In this document: in pieces, positions 34,301 through 46,300 of the stretch
Layout: every line of letters begins with the position of its first letter
How positions within the stretch are numbered: position 1 is the stretch's first letter
Assembly (NCBI GenBank): GCA_948144175.1
Contig: CANXME010000061.1
Span: 62,001 to 126,000 of the forward strand
DNA length: 64,000 bases
Direction: 5' to 3'
Origin: Closterium sp. NIES-65
Lineage: Eukaryota > Streptophyta > Zygnematophyceae > Desmidiales > Closteriaceae
Notes under the pieces: model-generated
What the model was told of the DNA's origin: nothing
Seen by the model: only the letters and a program-made list of their open reading frames with translations
Databases searched by the model: none
Program-made: the position numbers and the translations under genes

Positions 34301-37260
34301 ACCAGGCAAGCTCCTGGACCAGGAAGGCTCGTGGACCAAGCACGCTCCTGGACTGGGCAAGCACCTGGACCTGGCAAGCTCCTGGACCTCGCAAGCTCTT
34401 GGACCAGGCACGCTCCTGGACCGGGCAAGCTCCTGGACGTGGCAAGCTCCTGGACCTGGCAAGCTCTTGGACCAGGCAGGCTCGTGGATTAGGCAAGCTC
34501 TTGGACCAGGCAAGCTCCTGGATCAGGCAAGCTCCTGGACCACGCAAGCTCCTGGACCAGGCACACTCGTGGACCACGCACGCTCGTGGACCAGGCACGC
34601 TCCTGGACAAGGCAAGCTCGTAAACTAGGCACGCTCCTGGACCAGGCAAGCTCTAGGACCATTCAAGCTCGTGGACCACGCAAGCTCTTGGACCAGGCAC
34701 GCTCCTAGACCAGGCAAGCTCTCGGACCAGGCACGCTTCTGGACCAAGCAAGCTCGTTGACCAGGCGAGCTCCTGGACCACGCAAGCTCTTGGACCAGGC
34801 ACGCTCCTCGACCAGGCAAGCTCTTGGACCGGGCAGGCTTCTGGACCAAGCAAGCTCCTGGACCAGGCCCGCTCCTGGATTAGGCAAGCTACTGGACCAC
34901 GCAAGCTCCTGGACCAGGCAAGCTCCTGGACCAGGCAAGCTCCTGGTCTAGGCAAGCTCGTGGACCACGCAAGCTCTTGGACCAGGCAAGCTCTTGGACC
35001 AGGCAAGCTCCAGGAGCAGGCAAGCTCCGCGACAATGCAAGCTCGTGGACCAGGCACGCTCCTAGACCAGGCAAGCTCCTGGACCAGGCAAGCTCCTGGA
35101 ACAGGCAAGCTCCTGGACCTGGCAAGCTCCTGGACCAGGCAAGCTCTTGGACCAGGCAAGCTCCTGGTCCAAGCAAGCTCATGGACCAGCCAAGCTCCTT
35201 GACCAGGAAAGCTCTAGGACCAGGCAAGCTCGTGGACTAGGCAGGCTCGTGGACCAAGCACGCTCCTGGACCGGGCAAGCTCCTGGACCAGGCAAGCTCC
35301 TGGACCAAGCAAGCTCTTGGACCAGGCAAGCTCCTATACCACGCAAGCTCTTCGACCAGGCAAGCTCTTGGACCAGGCAAGCTCCAGGAGCACGCAAGCT
35401 CCTAGACAAGGCAAGCTCGTGGACTAGGCAAGCTCATGGACTTGGCAAGCTCCTGGACCAGGCAAGATCCTGGACCAGGCAAGCTCTTGGATCAGGCAAG
35501 CTCCAAGACCAGGAAGGCTCGTGGACCAAGCACGCTCCTGGACCGGGCAAGCTCCTGGACCTGGCAAGCTCCTGGACCACGCAAGCTCTTGGACCAGGCA
35601 CGCTCCAGGATCGGGCAAGCTCCTGGACCTGGCGAGCTCCTGGACCTGGCAAGCTCTTGGACCAAGCAGGCTCGTGGACCAGGCAAGCTCTTGGACCAGG
35701 CAAGCTCCTGGATCAGGCAAGCTCCTTGACCACAGAAGCTCGTGGACCATGCGCTCCTGGACCAAGCAAGCTCCTGGACCAGGCAAACTCGTGGACCATG
35801 CAAGCTCTTGGACCAGGCAAGCTCTTGGACCAGGCAAGCTCCAGGAACAAGCAAGCTCCTGGACAAGGCAAGCTCGTGGACCAGGCACGCTCCTGGACCA
35901 GGCAAGCTCCTGGACCAGAAAAGCTCGTGGAACAGGCAAGCTCGTGGACTTGGCAAGCTCTTGGACCAGGCAAGCTCGTGGACCAGGTGAGCTCTTGGAC
36001 CAGGCAAGCTCCTGGACCAGGCAAGCTCTTGGACCAGGCAAGCTCCTGGACCAGGCAGGCTTGTGGACCAAGCACGCTCCTCGACCGGGCAAGCTCCTGG
36101 ACCTGGCAAGCTCCTGGACCTGGCAAGCTCGTGGACCACGCAAGCTCTTGGACCAGGCATGCTCCTAGACCAGGCAACCACTTGGACTAGGCAAGCTCTT
36201 GGACCAGGCAAGCTCCAAGAGCAGGCAAGCTCCTGGACAATGCAAGCTCGTGGACTAGGCACGCCCCTAGACCAGGCAAGCTCCTGGACCAGGCAAGCTC
36301 CTGGAACAGGCAAGCTCCTGGACTTGGCAAGCTCCTGGACCAGGCAAGCTCCTGGACCAGGCAAGCTCCTGGACCAAGCAAGCTCCTGGACCAGCCAATC
36401 TCCTGGACCAGGCAAGCTCTTGGACCAGGCAAGCTCCTGGACCAAGCAAGCTCCTGGACCAGGCAAGCTCCTATACCACGCAAGCTCTTGGACCAGGCAA
36501 GCTCTTGGACCAGGCAAGCTCCAGGAGCACGCAAGCTCCTAGACAAGGCAAGCTCGTGGACTAGGCAAGCTCATGGACTTGGCAAGCTCCTGGACCAGGC
36601 AAGATCCTGGACCAGGCAAGCTCTTGGACCAGGCAAGCTCCAAGACCAGGAAGGCTCGTGGACCAAGCACGCTCCTGGACCGGGCAAGCTCCGGGACCTG
36701 GCAAGCTCCTAGACCACGCAAGCTCTTGGACCAGGCACGCTCCAGGATCGGGCAAGCTCCTGGACCTGGCGAGCTCCTAGACCTGGCAAGCTCTTGGACC
36801 AGGCAGGCTCGTGGACCAGGCAAGCTCTTGGATCAGGCAAGCTCGTGGACCAGGCACGCTCTTGGACCAGGAAAGCTCCTAGACCAAACAAACTCCTGGA
36901 ACAGGCAAGCTCGTGGCCTTGGCAAGCTCCTCGACCAGGCAAGCTCGTGGACCAGGTGAGCTCTTGGACCAGGCAAGCTCCTGGACAAGGCAAGCTCTTG
37001 GACCAGGCAAGCTCCTGGACCAGGCAGGCTTGTGGACCAAGCACGCTCCTCGACCGGGCAAGCTCCTGGACCTGGCAAGGTCCTGGACCGGGCAAGCTCC
37101 TGGAACAAGCAAGCTCCTGGACCTGGCAAGCTCCTGGACCAGGCAAGCTCGTGGACCAGGCGAGCTCCTGGGCCAAACAAGCTCCTGGACGAGGCAAGCT
37201 CCTGGACCAGGCAAGCTCTTGGACCAGGCAAGCTCCTGGACCAGGCAGGCTCGTGGACCA
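31365..37260 (+). repeat. About 2.9-kb higher-order duplication (about 171 monomers), two copies
   Basis: Copy A is about 31,365-34,285 and copy B about 34,286-37,260. The offset is 2,905 bp over the first two-thirds and 2,922 bp over the last third, so copy B has one extra monomer, located between about 36.2 and 36.56 kb. Landmarks shared by both include CTCCGCGACAATG (32,120 and 35,025) and the shortened ATGCGCTCC monomer (32,844 and 35,749). Only scattered substitutions separate the copies. Each copy also contains an internal repeat of about 66 monomers, since runs near 32.53 and 33.65 kb match at an offset of 1,120 bp. Confidence 0.85.
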
Positions 37261-37929
37261 AGCACGCTCCTCGACCGGGCAAGCTCCTGGACCTGGCAAG
37301 CTCCTGGACCTGGCAAGCTCCTGGACCACGCAAGCTCTTGGACTAGGCACGCTCCTTGACCAGGCAAGCTCTTGGACCAGGCAAGCTTCTGAACGAAGCA
37401 AGCTCCGGGACCAGGCAAGCTCCTGGACTAGGCACGCTCCTAGACAAGGCAAGCTCCTGGACCAGGCAAGCTCCTGGACAAGGCAAGCTTGTCGACCAGG
37501 CAAGCTACAGGACCAGGCAAACTCGTGGACCAGGCACCCTCCTGGACCAGGCAAGGTCCTGGACCAGGTAAGCTCTTGGACCAGGCAAGCTCCTGGATCA
37601 GGCAAGCTCCTAGTCCAGGCACGCTCCTAGACGGAGCAAGCTCCTAGACCAGGCAAGGTCCTCGACCAGGCAAGCTTGTGGACCAGGCAAGCTCGTGAAC
37701 CAGGCACGCTCCTGGACCTGGCAAGCTCCTGGACCAGGCAAGCTCCTGGACCACGCAAGCTCATGGACCAAGCAAGCTCTTAGACCAGGCAAGCTCCAGG
37801 AGCAGGCAAGCTCTTGGACAAGGCAAGCTCGTGGACCAGGCACGCTCCTGGACCAGGCAAGCTCTAGGACCAGGCAAGCTCCTAGACCACGTAAGCTTTT
37901 GGAACAGGCAAGCTCCTGGACCTGGCAAG

Positions 37930-38240
37930 CTCCTGGACCAGGCAAGCTCGTGGACCAGGCAAGCTCCTGGACCGGGCAAGATCCTGGACCAGGCAAGCTC
38001 CTGGACCACGCAAGCTCCTGGACCAGGCAAGCTCCTGGAAAAGGCAAGCTCCTGGACCAGGCAAGCTGTTGGACCAGGCAAGCTCCTAGACCAGGCATGC
38101 TCGTGGACCAAGCACGCTCCTGGACCGGGCAAGCTCCTGGACCTGGCAAGCTCCTGGACCACGCAAGCTCCTGGACCAGGCAAGCTCCTGGAAAAGGCAA
38201 GCTCCTGGACCAGGCAAGCTGTTGGACCAGGCAAGCTCCT
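37930..38240 (+). repeat. 153-bp local duplication (9 monomers)
   Basis: A run with the rare monomers GAAAAGGCAAG and CAAGCTGTTGG occurs twice. The CTGTT marker lies at 38,066 and 38,219, offset 153 bp or exactly 9 x 17. Flanking monomers also match, including CATGCTCGTGG after the marker. Confidence 0.75.
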
Positions 38241-39475
38241 GGACCAGGCATGCTCGTGGACCAAGCACGCTCCTAGACCGGGCAAGCTCCCGGACCTGGC
38301 AAGCTCCTGGACCACGCAAGCTCTTGGACCAGGCACGCTCTTGGACCGGGCAAGCCCTTGGACCTAGCAAGCTCCTAGTCCTGGCAAGCTCTTGGACCAG
38401 GCAGGCTCGTGGACTAGGCAAGCTCTTGTACCAGACAAGCTCCTGGATCAAGCAAGCTCCTGGACCACGCAAGCTCCTCGACTAGGCACGCTTGTGGACC
38501 AGGCACGCTCATGGACCAGGCACGCTCCTGGACCAGGCAAGCTCGTGAATCAGGCACGCTCGTGGACCAGGCAAGCTCCAGGACCAGGCAAGCTCCTGGA
38601 TCACACAAGCTCTTGGACCAGACACGCTCCTCGACCAGGCAAGCTCTTGGACCGGGCAGGCTTCTGGACCAAGCAAGCTCCTGGATTAGGCAAGCTCTTG
38701 GACCAGGCAAGCTCCTGAACCAGGCAAACTCAGGACCAGGCAAGCTCCTGGACCAGGCAAGATCCTGGACCAGGCAAGCTCTTGGACCAGGCAAGCTCCA
38801 AGACCAGGCAGGCTCGTGGACCAAGCACGCTCGTGGACCGGGCAAGCTCCTGGACCTGGCAAGCTCCTAGACCACGCAAGCTCTTGGACCAGGCACGCTC
38901 CTCGATCGGGCAAGCTCCTGGACCTGGCAAGCTCCTGGACCTGGCAAGCTCTTGGACCAGGCAGGCTCGTGGACCAGGCAAGCTCTTGGACCAGGCAAGG
39001 TCCTGGATCACGCAAGCTCCTGGACCACGCAAGCTCGTGGACCAGGCGCTCCTGGACCAAGCAAGCTCCTGGACCAGGCAAGCTCCTGCACCACGCAAGC
39101 TCTTGGACCAGGCAAGCTCTTGCACCAGGCAAGCTCCAAGAGCAGGCAAGCTCCTGGACAAGGCAAGCTCCTGGACCAGGCACGCTCCTGGTCCAGGCAA
39201 GCTCCTGGACCAGGCAAGCTCCTGGAACAGGCAAGCTCCTGGACTTGGCAAGCTCCTCGATCACGCAAGCTCGTGGACCACGCGAGCTCCTGGACCTGGC
39301 AAGCTCTTGGACCAGGCAAGCTCCTGGACCAGGCAGGCTCGTGGACCAAGCACGCTCTTCGACCGGGCAAGCTCCTGGACCTGGCAAGCTCCTGGACCAC
39401 GCAAGCTCTTGGACCAGGCACGCTCCTGGATCATGCAAGCTCCTGGACCTGGCAAGCTCCTGGACTTGGCAAGCT

Positions 39476-39685
39476 CTTAGACGAGGCAAGCTCTTGGACG
39501 AGGCAAGCTCCTGGACGAGGCAAGCTCGTGGACGAGGCAGGCTCGTGGACAAGGCAGGCTCGTGGACGAGGCAGGCTCGTGGACGAGGCAGGCTTGTGGA
39601 CGAGGTAGGCTCCTGGACGAGGCAAGCTCCTGGACGAGGCAGGCTCGTGGACCAAGGCAAGCTCTTGGACGAGGCAAGCTCCTGG
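39476..39685 (+). repeat. Locally homogenised GACGAGG subfamily of the 17-bp satellite
   Basis: About a dozen consecutive monomers carry GACGAGGCAGG or GACGAGGCAAG instead of GACCAGG, most with CTCGTGG. Elsewhere this variant is only sporadic. The cluster indicates very local amplification of one or two monomers. Confidence 0.75.
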
Positions 39686-40170
39686 ATCAGGCAAGCTCTT
39701 GGACCACGCAAGCTCCTGGACCAGGCACGCTCGTGGACCAGGCACGCTCGTGGACCAGGCACGCTCGTGGACCAGGCACGCTCGTGAACCAGGCACGCTC
39801 CTGGACCAGGCAAGCTCGTGGACCAGGCACGCTCCTAGACCAGGCAAGCTCCTAGACCAGTCAAGCTCCTGAACCACGCAAGCTCTTGGACAAGGCACGC
39901 TCCTAGACCAGGCAAGCTTTTGAACCAGGCACGCTTCTGGACCAAGCAAGCTCCTGACCACGCAAGCTCCTGGACCACGCAAGTTCTTAGACCACGCACG
40001 CTCCTCGACTAGGCAAGCTCTTGGACCGGGCAGGCTTGTGGACCAAGCAAGCTCCTGGACCAGGCACGCTCCTGGACCAGGCAACCTCTTGGACAAGGCA
40101 CGCTCCCGGACCAGGCAAGCTTCTGGACCAGGAAAGCTCCTAGACCAGGCACGCTCGTTCATTAGGCACG

Positions 40171-42962
40171 GTCCAGGAGCTTGCCTGGTCCAAGAGCTTG
40201 CCTGGTCCAGGAGCGTGCCTTGTCCAAAAGCTTGCCTGGTCTAGGAGCTTTCCTAGTCCAGGAGCTTGCCTGGTCCAGAAGCTTGCTTGGTCAAGTTGCT
40301 TGCCTGGTCCAGGAGCTTGCTTGGTCCATAAGCCTGCCTGGTCCAAGAGCTTGCCTGGTTCAGGAGCGTGCCTGGTCCAAGAGCTTGCGTGGTCCAGGAG
40401 CTTGCCATTTCCAGGAGCTTGCTCGGTCCAGGAGCGTGCCTGGTCCACGAGCCTGCCTGGTCCAGGAGCTTGGCTGGTCCAACAGCTTGCCTGGTCAAGG
40501 ATCTTGCCTGGTCCAGGAGCTTGCCTGGTCCAGGAGCTTACTTGGTCGACGAGCTTGCCTGGTCCAGGAGCTTACCTGGTCGACGAGCTTGCCTGGTCCA
40601 GGAGCTTGCCTGGTCCAGGAGCTTGCCTAGTCCAGGAGCTTGCCTTGTCCATGAGAATGTCTGGTCCAGGAGCTCGCCTGCTCTATAAGCTTGCCTAGTC
40701 CAAGAGCTTGCCTGGTCCAAAAGCTTGCGTGGTCCAAGAGCTTGCCTGGTCCAGTAGCTTGCCTGGTTTAGGAGCGTGCCTGGTCCACGAGCTCGCCTGG
40801 TCCAGGAGCTTGCTTGGTCCAGGACCTTGCCTGGTCCATGAGCGTGCTAGGTCCAGGAGCTTGCGTGATCCAGGAGCTTGCCTCGTTCAGGAGCTTGCCT
40901 GGTCCAGGATCTTGTCTGGTCCAGGAGCGTGCTTGGTCCACGAGTTTGCCTAGTCCAGGAGCTTGCCTGGTCCAGGAGCTCCCCTGGTCGAGGAGCATGT
41001 CTGGTCCACGAGCGTGCCTGGTCCAAGAGCTTGCGTGGTCCAGGAGCTTGCTTGAACTTGGAGCTTGCCTGGTCCTCGAGCTAGCCTAGTCCAGGAGCTT
41101 GCTTGGTCTAGGAGCTTGCCTGGTCAAGGAGCTTGCCTGGTCCAGGAGCTTGCCTGGTCCAGGAGCTTGCTTGGTCCAGAAGCCTGCCTTGTCCAAGAGC
41201 TTGCCTGGTCGAGGAGCGTGCCTAGTCCAAGAGCTTGCGTGGTCCAGGAGCTTGCCTGGTCCAGGAGCTTGCTTGGTCCAGAAGCGTGCCTGGTCCAAGA
41301 GCTTGCGTGGTCCAGGAGCTTGCCTGGTCCTTAGGCTTGCCTGGTCTAGGAGCGTGCCTTGTCCACGAGCTTGCCTGGTCCAGGAGCGTGCCTGGTCCAA
41401 GAGCGTGCCTGGTCCATGAGCTTGCCTGATCCAGGAGCTTGCCTGGTCCACGAGTCTGCCTGGTCCAAGAGCTTGCCTGGTCCAGGAGCGTGCCTGGTCC
41501 AAGAGCTTGCATGGTCCAAGAGCTTGCTTGGTCCAGGAGCTTGCCCGGTCCAAGAGCGTGCCTGGTCCACGAGCCTGCTTGGTCCAGGAGCTTGCCTAGT
41601 CCAAGAGCTTGCCTTGTCCAGGAGCTTGCCTGGTCCAGGAGCTTGCCGGGTCCAGGAGCTTGCCTGGTTCAGGAGCTTGCTTGGTCCAGAAGCTTGCCTG
41701 GTCCAATAGCTTGCCTGGTCCAGGAGCGTGCCTGGACCAAGAGCTTGCGTGGTCTAGGAGCTTGCCTGGTCCAGGAGCGTGCTTGGTCCAGGAGCGTGCC
41801 TGGTCCAGGAGCTTGTCTGGTCCAGGAGCTTGCCTGGTCCAGGAGCTTGCCTATTCCAGGACCGTTCTTCGTCCACGAGCCTGCCTAGTCCAAGAGCTTG
41901 CCTGGTCCAAGAGAGTGTCTGGTCCATGAGCGTGCCTGGTCTAGGAGCTTGCGTGGTCCAGGAGCTTGCCTGGTCCAGGAGCTTGCCTGGTCCAGGAGCT
42001 TGCCAGGTCCAGGAGCTTGCCTGGACCCGGAGCTTGCCTGGTCAAGGAGCTTGCCTGGTCAAGGAGCTTGCCTGGTCCAGGAGCGTGCCTGGTCCAGGAG
42101 ATTGCCTGGTCCAGGAGCTTGTTTGGTCCAGAAGCGTGCCTGGTCCAAGAGCTTGCCTGTTCCAGGAGCGTGCCTGGTCCAGGAGCTTGAATTGTCCACG
42201 AGCGTGCTTGGTCCAGGAGCTTGCCTCGTCCAGGAGCTTGCCTGGTCCAGGAGTGTGCCTGGTCCACGAGCCTGCCTGATCCAAGAGCTTGCCTGGTCCT
42301 CGAGCGTGCCTTGTCCACGAGTGTGCCTATTCCAGGAGCTTGCTTGGTCCAGGAGCTTGCATGGTCCAGGAGCTTGCCTGGTCTAGGAGCTCGCCTGGTC
42401 CACGAGCTTGCCTGGTCTAGGAGCTTGCCAGGTCCACGAGCTTGCCTGGTCCAGGAGCTTGCTTCATCTAGAAGCCTGACTGGTCCAAGAGCTTCCCTGC
42501 TCCACGAGCATGCTTGGTCCAAGAGCTTGCGTGGTCTCAGAGCTTGCCTGGTCCAGGAGCTTGCCTAGTCCAGGAGCTAGCCTGGTCTAGGAGCTTGCCT
42601 AGACCAGGAGCTTGCCTGGTCCAGGAGCTTGCCTGGTCCAGGAGCTTCCTTGGTTTAGAAGCTTGCCTGGTCCAAGAGCTTGCCTGGTCCACGAGCGTGC
42701 TTGGTCCAAGAGCTTGCGTGGTCCAGGAGCTTGCCTGGTCCGGAAGCTTGCCTGGTCCAGGAGCGTTCCTGGTCCACGAGCGTGCCTAGTCCAGGAGCTT
42801 GCCTGGTCCAGGAGCTTGCCAGGTCCAGGAGCTAGCCTGGTCCAGGAGCTTGCCTGGTCCAAGAGCTTGCCTGGTCCAGGAGCTTCCTTCGTCCAGAGCT
42901 TGCTGGATCCAAGAGCTTGCCTGGTCTAGGAGCGTGCTTGATCCAAGAGCTTCTTGGTCTAG
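40171..42962 (-). repeat. 17-bp satellite, R orientation, second block
   Basis: About 164 monomers reading GAGCTTGCCTGGTCCAG on the + strand. It begins at 40,171 after a broken F monomer. It ends in a 16-bp, one-base-deleted monomer (42,947-42,962) directly before F units resume. Confidence 0.95.
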
Positions 42963-43353
42963 GCAATCTCCTGGACCAAGCAAGCTCCTGGACCAGGCAC
43001 GCTCGAGGACCAGGCACGCTCGTGGACCAGGCACGCTCGTAGACCAGGCACACTCCTGGACCAGGCAAGCTCTTGGACCAGGCACGCTCGTAGAGCAGGC
43101 ACGCTCGTGGACCAGGCACGCTCGTAGACCAGGCCAGCTCCTGGACCAGGCAAGCTGCTTGACCAGGCAAGGTCGTGGACCAGGCAAGCTCATGGACCAA
43201 GCAAGCTCCAGGACCAGGCACGCTCGAGGACCAGGCACGCTCATGGACCAGGCAAGCTCTTGGACCAGGCTGTCTCGTGGACTAGGCACACTCCTCGACC
43301 AGGCAAGCTTTAGGACCAGGCACTTTCATGGACCAGGCACGCTCATGGACCAG
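42963..43353 (+). repeat. Small F-orientation island of the 17-bp satellite
   Basis: 391 bp, equal to 23 x 17, of F monomers embedded in R-orientation sequence. The switch at the left is inside GGTCTAGGCAATCTCC and at the right inside GGACCAGTCCAAG. Several CACGCTCGTAGA and CACGCTCGAGGA variants occur. The content is unremarkable apart from its orientation. Confidence 0.92.
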
Positions 43354-46300
43354 TCCAAGAACGTGCCTAGTCCGGGAGCGTGCCTGGTCCAGGAGCTTGC
43401 CTGGTCCAGGAGCTTGCCTGGTCTAGGAGCGTGCCTAGTCCAAGAGCGTGCCTAGTCCAGGAGCGTGCCTGGTCCAGGACCTTGCGTGGTCCAGGAGCTT
43501 GCCTGGTCCACGAGCCTACTGGTCCAAGAGCTTGCTTGGTCTAGGAGCTTGCTTGGTCCAGGAGCTTGCCTGTTCTACGAGCCTTCCTGGTCCAAGAGCT
43601 TGCCTGGTCCAAGAGCGTGCATGGTCCACGAGCGTGCCTGGTCCAGGAGCTTGCCTGGTCCAGGAGCGTGTCTTGTCCAAGAACTTGCGCTATCCAGGAC
43701 CTTGCGTGGTCGAGGAGCTTGCCTAGTCCAGGAGCTTGCCAAGTCTAGGAGCTTGCCTGGTCCAAGAGCTTGCCTTGTCCAAGAGCTTGCGTGGTCCAGG
43801 AACTTGCCTGGTCCAGGAGCTTGCCTGGTCTAGGAGCTTGCCTGGTCTAGGAGCTTGCCTGATCCACGAGTTTGCGTGGTCCAAAAGCTTGCCTCGTCCA
43901 GGAGCTTGCGTGGTCCAGGAGCTTGCCTGGTCCACGAGCTTCCTGGTCCAAGAGCTTGCCTGGTCTAGGAGCTTGCCAGATCCAGGAGCTTGCCTGGTCT
44001 ACGAGCCTTCCAGGTCCAAGAGCTTGTCTGGTCCAAGAGCGTGCATGGTCCACGAGAGTGCCTGGTCCAGGAGCTTGCCTGGTCCAGGAGCTTGCCTGGT
44101 CCAGGAGCTTGCCTAGTCCACGAGCCTGCCTGGTCCAAGAGCTTGCCTGGTCCAGGAGCGTGCATGGTCCACGAACGTGCCTAGTCCAGGAGTTTGCCTG
44201 GTCCAGGAGCTTGCCTGGTCCAAGAGCTTGCCTGGTCCAAGAGTCTGCGTGGTCCAAGAGCTTGCCTGGTCCAAGAGCTTGCCTGGTCCAAGAGCTTGCG
44301 TTATCCAGGACCTTGCGTGGTCGAGGAGCTTGCCTGGTCCAGGAGCTTGCTAGGTCTAGGAGCTTGCCTAGTCCAAGAGCTTGCCTGGTCCTAGAGCTTG
44401 CGTGGTCCAGGAGCTTGCCTGGTCCGGGAGCTTGCCTGGTCTAGGAGCTTGCCTGGTGTAGGAGCTTGCCTGGTCTAGGAGCGTGCCTGGTCCACGAGTT
44501 TGCCTGGTCCAAAAGCTTGCCTCCTCTAGGAGCTATCCTGGTCCAGAAGCTGGCCTGATCCATGAGCTTGCCTGGTCCAGGAGCTTGCCTGTTCCACGAG
44601 CGTTCCTGGTCCAGGAGCTTGCCTTGTCCAGGAGCTCGCATTTTCTAGGAGCTTGCCTGGTCCAGGAGCTTGCATGTTCTAGGAGCTTGCCTGGTCCAGA
44701 AGCTTGCCTGGTTTAGGAGCTTGCCTTGTCCAAGAGCGTGCCTGGTCTAGGAGTGTGCCTGGTCCAAGAGCTTGCCTGGTCCAGGAGTGTGCCTTGTCCA
44801 AGAGCTTGCCTGGTCCAATAGCTTGCCTATTATAAGAGCTTGCCTGGTCTACGAGCTTGCCTGGTCTAGGAGCTTGCCTGGTCTAGGAGCTTTCTTGGTC
44901 CGTTAGCTTGCCTGGTCAAGGAGCTTGCCTGGTCCAGGAGCTTTCCTAGTCCAGGAGAGTGCCTAATCCACGAGCTTGCCTAGTCCAGGAGCTTGCCAGG
45001 TCCAGGAGCTTGCCTGGTCCAGGAGCTTGCCTGGTCCACGTGCTTGCCTGGTCCACGAGCTTGCATTGTGCACGAGCTTGCTTGGTCCAGATGCTTGCCT
45101 GGTCTAGGAGCTTGCCTGGTCCAGGAGCGTGCCTGTTGCACAAGCTTGCCTAGTTCAGGAGCTTGCGTGGTCCGGGAGCTTGCCTGGTCCAAGAGCTTGC
45201 GTGGTCCAGGAGCTTGCCTGGTCCAAGAGCTTGCCTGGTCCAGGAGCGTGCCTCGTCCAAGAGCTTGCCTGGTCTAGGAGCTTGCCTGGTCCAGGACCTT
45301 GCCTGGTCTAGGAGCTTGCCTGGTCCAGGAGCGTGCCTGGTCTGAGAGCTTGCCTGCTCCAGGAGCTTGCGTGGTCTAGGAGCTTGCCTGGTCCAGGAGC
45401 TTGCCTGGTCCAAGAACGTGCTTGGTCCACGAGTTTGCGTGGTTTAGGAGCTTGCCAAGTCCAGGAGCTTGCCTAGTCTAGGAGCTTGCCTGGTCTAGGA
45501 GCGTGCCTGGTCGAAGAGCTTGCCTGGTCCAGGAGCTTGCCTGGTCCAGGAGCTTGCCTGGTCCAGGAGCTTGCCTTGTCTAGGAGCTTTCTTGGTCCGT
45601 TAGCTTGCCTGGTCAAGGAGCTTGCCTGGTCTAGGAGCTTTCCTCCTCCAAGAGCTTGCCTAGTCCAGGAGCTTGCCTGGTCAGGGAGCTTGCATTTTCT
45701 AGGAGCTTGCCTGGTCCAGGAGCTTGCATGTCTAGGAGCTTGCCTTGTCCAGAAGCTTGCCTGGTTCAGGAGCTTGCCTTGTCCAAGAGCGTGCCTGGTC
45801 TAGGAGTGTGCCTGGTCCAAGAGCTTGCTTGGTCCAGAAGCCTGCCTGGTCCAAGAGCTTGCCTGGTCCAGGAGTGTGCCTTGTCCAAGAGCTTGCCTGG
45901 TCCAATAGCTTGCCTATTATAAGAGCTTGCGTGGTCTAGGAGCTTGCCTGGTCCAAGAGCTTGCCTGGTCCTGAAGCTTGCCTGGTCTAGGAGCTTGCTT
46001 GGTCTAGAAACCTGCCTGGTCCAAGGGCTTGCTTGGTCCTCGAGCGTGCCTGGTCTAAGAGCTTGCGTGGTCCACGAGCTTGCCAGGTCTAGGAGCTTGC
46101 CCGGTCCAGGAGCGTGCCAAGTCCAAGAGCGTGCCTGGTCCACGAGCTTGCCTGGTCCAGGAGCTTGCCTAGTCCAGGAGCTTGCCTGGTCCAAGAGCTT
46201 GCCTACTCCAGGAGCTTGCCTGGTCCAAGAGCTTGCCTGGTCCAGGAGCTTTCCTGTTCCACGAGCGTGTCTGATCTAGGAGCTTGCCTGGTCCAAGAGC

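Larger units (their letters stand above)
30844..40170 (+). repeat. 17-bp satellite, F orientation, block right of the copia relic
   Basis: About 549 monomers of the same F unit as before the copia island. The first monomer (GCTATAAGACCACG) is slightly degenerate and abuts the LTR end. The last full monomer is 40,150-40,166, an aberrant copy with GTTCATT in place of CTGGACC, followed by 4 bp before the strand switches. CCGGG- and CTGGCA-type variants are more common here than in the left block, and large duplicated blocks are present. Confidence 0.97.

Noticed and set aside
10069-37260. The inverted hexamer segment and the offset of the 31-37 kb duplication both measure 2,905 bp
   Set aside because: The contents are unrelated (hexamer versus 17-mer) and the duplication offset drifts to 2,922 bp, so I treat the equal length as coincidence.
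14161-40170. Simple inversion of the whole 26-kb F block as an explanation for the R/F/R pattern
   Set aside because: Unlike the hexamer border, I could not find breakpoints that restore the 17-bp phase cleanly at both ends, so it stays a possibility rather than a finding.
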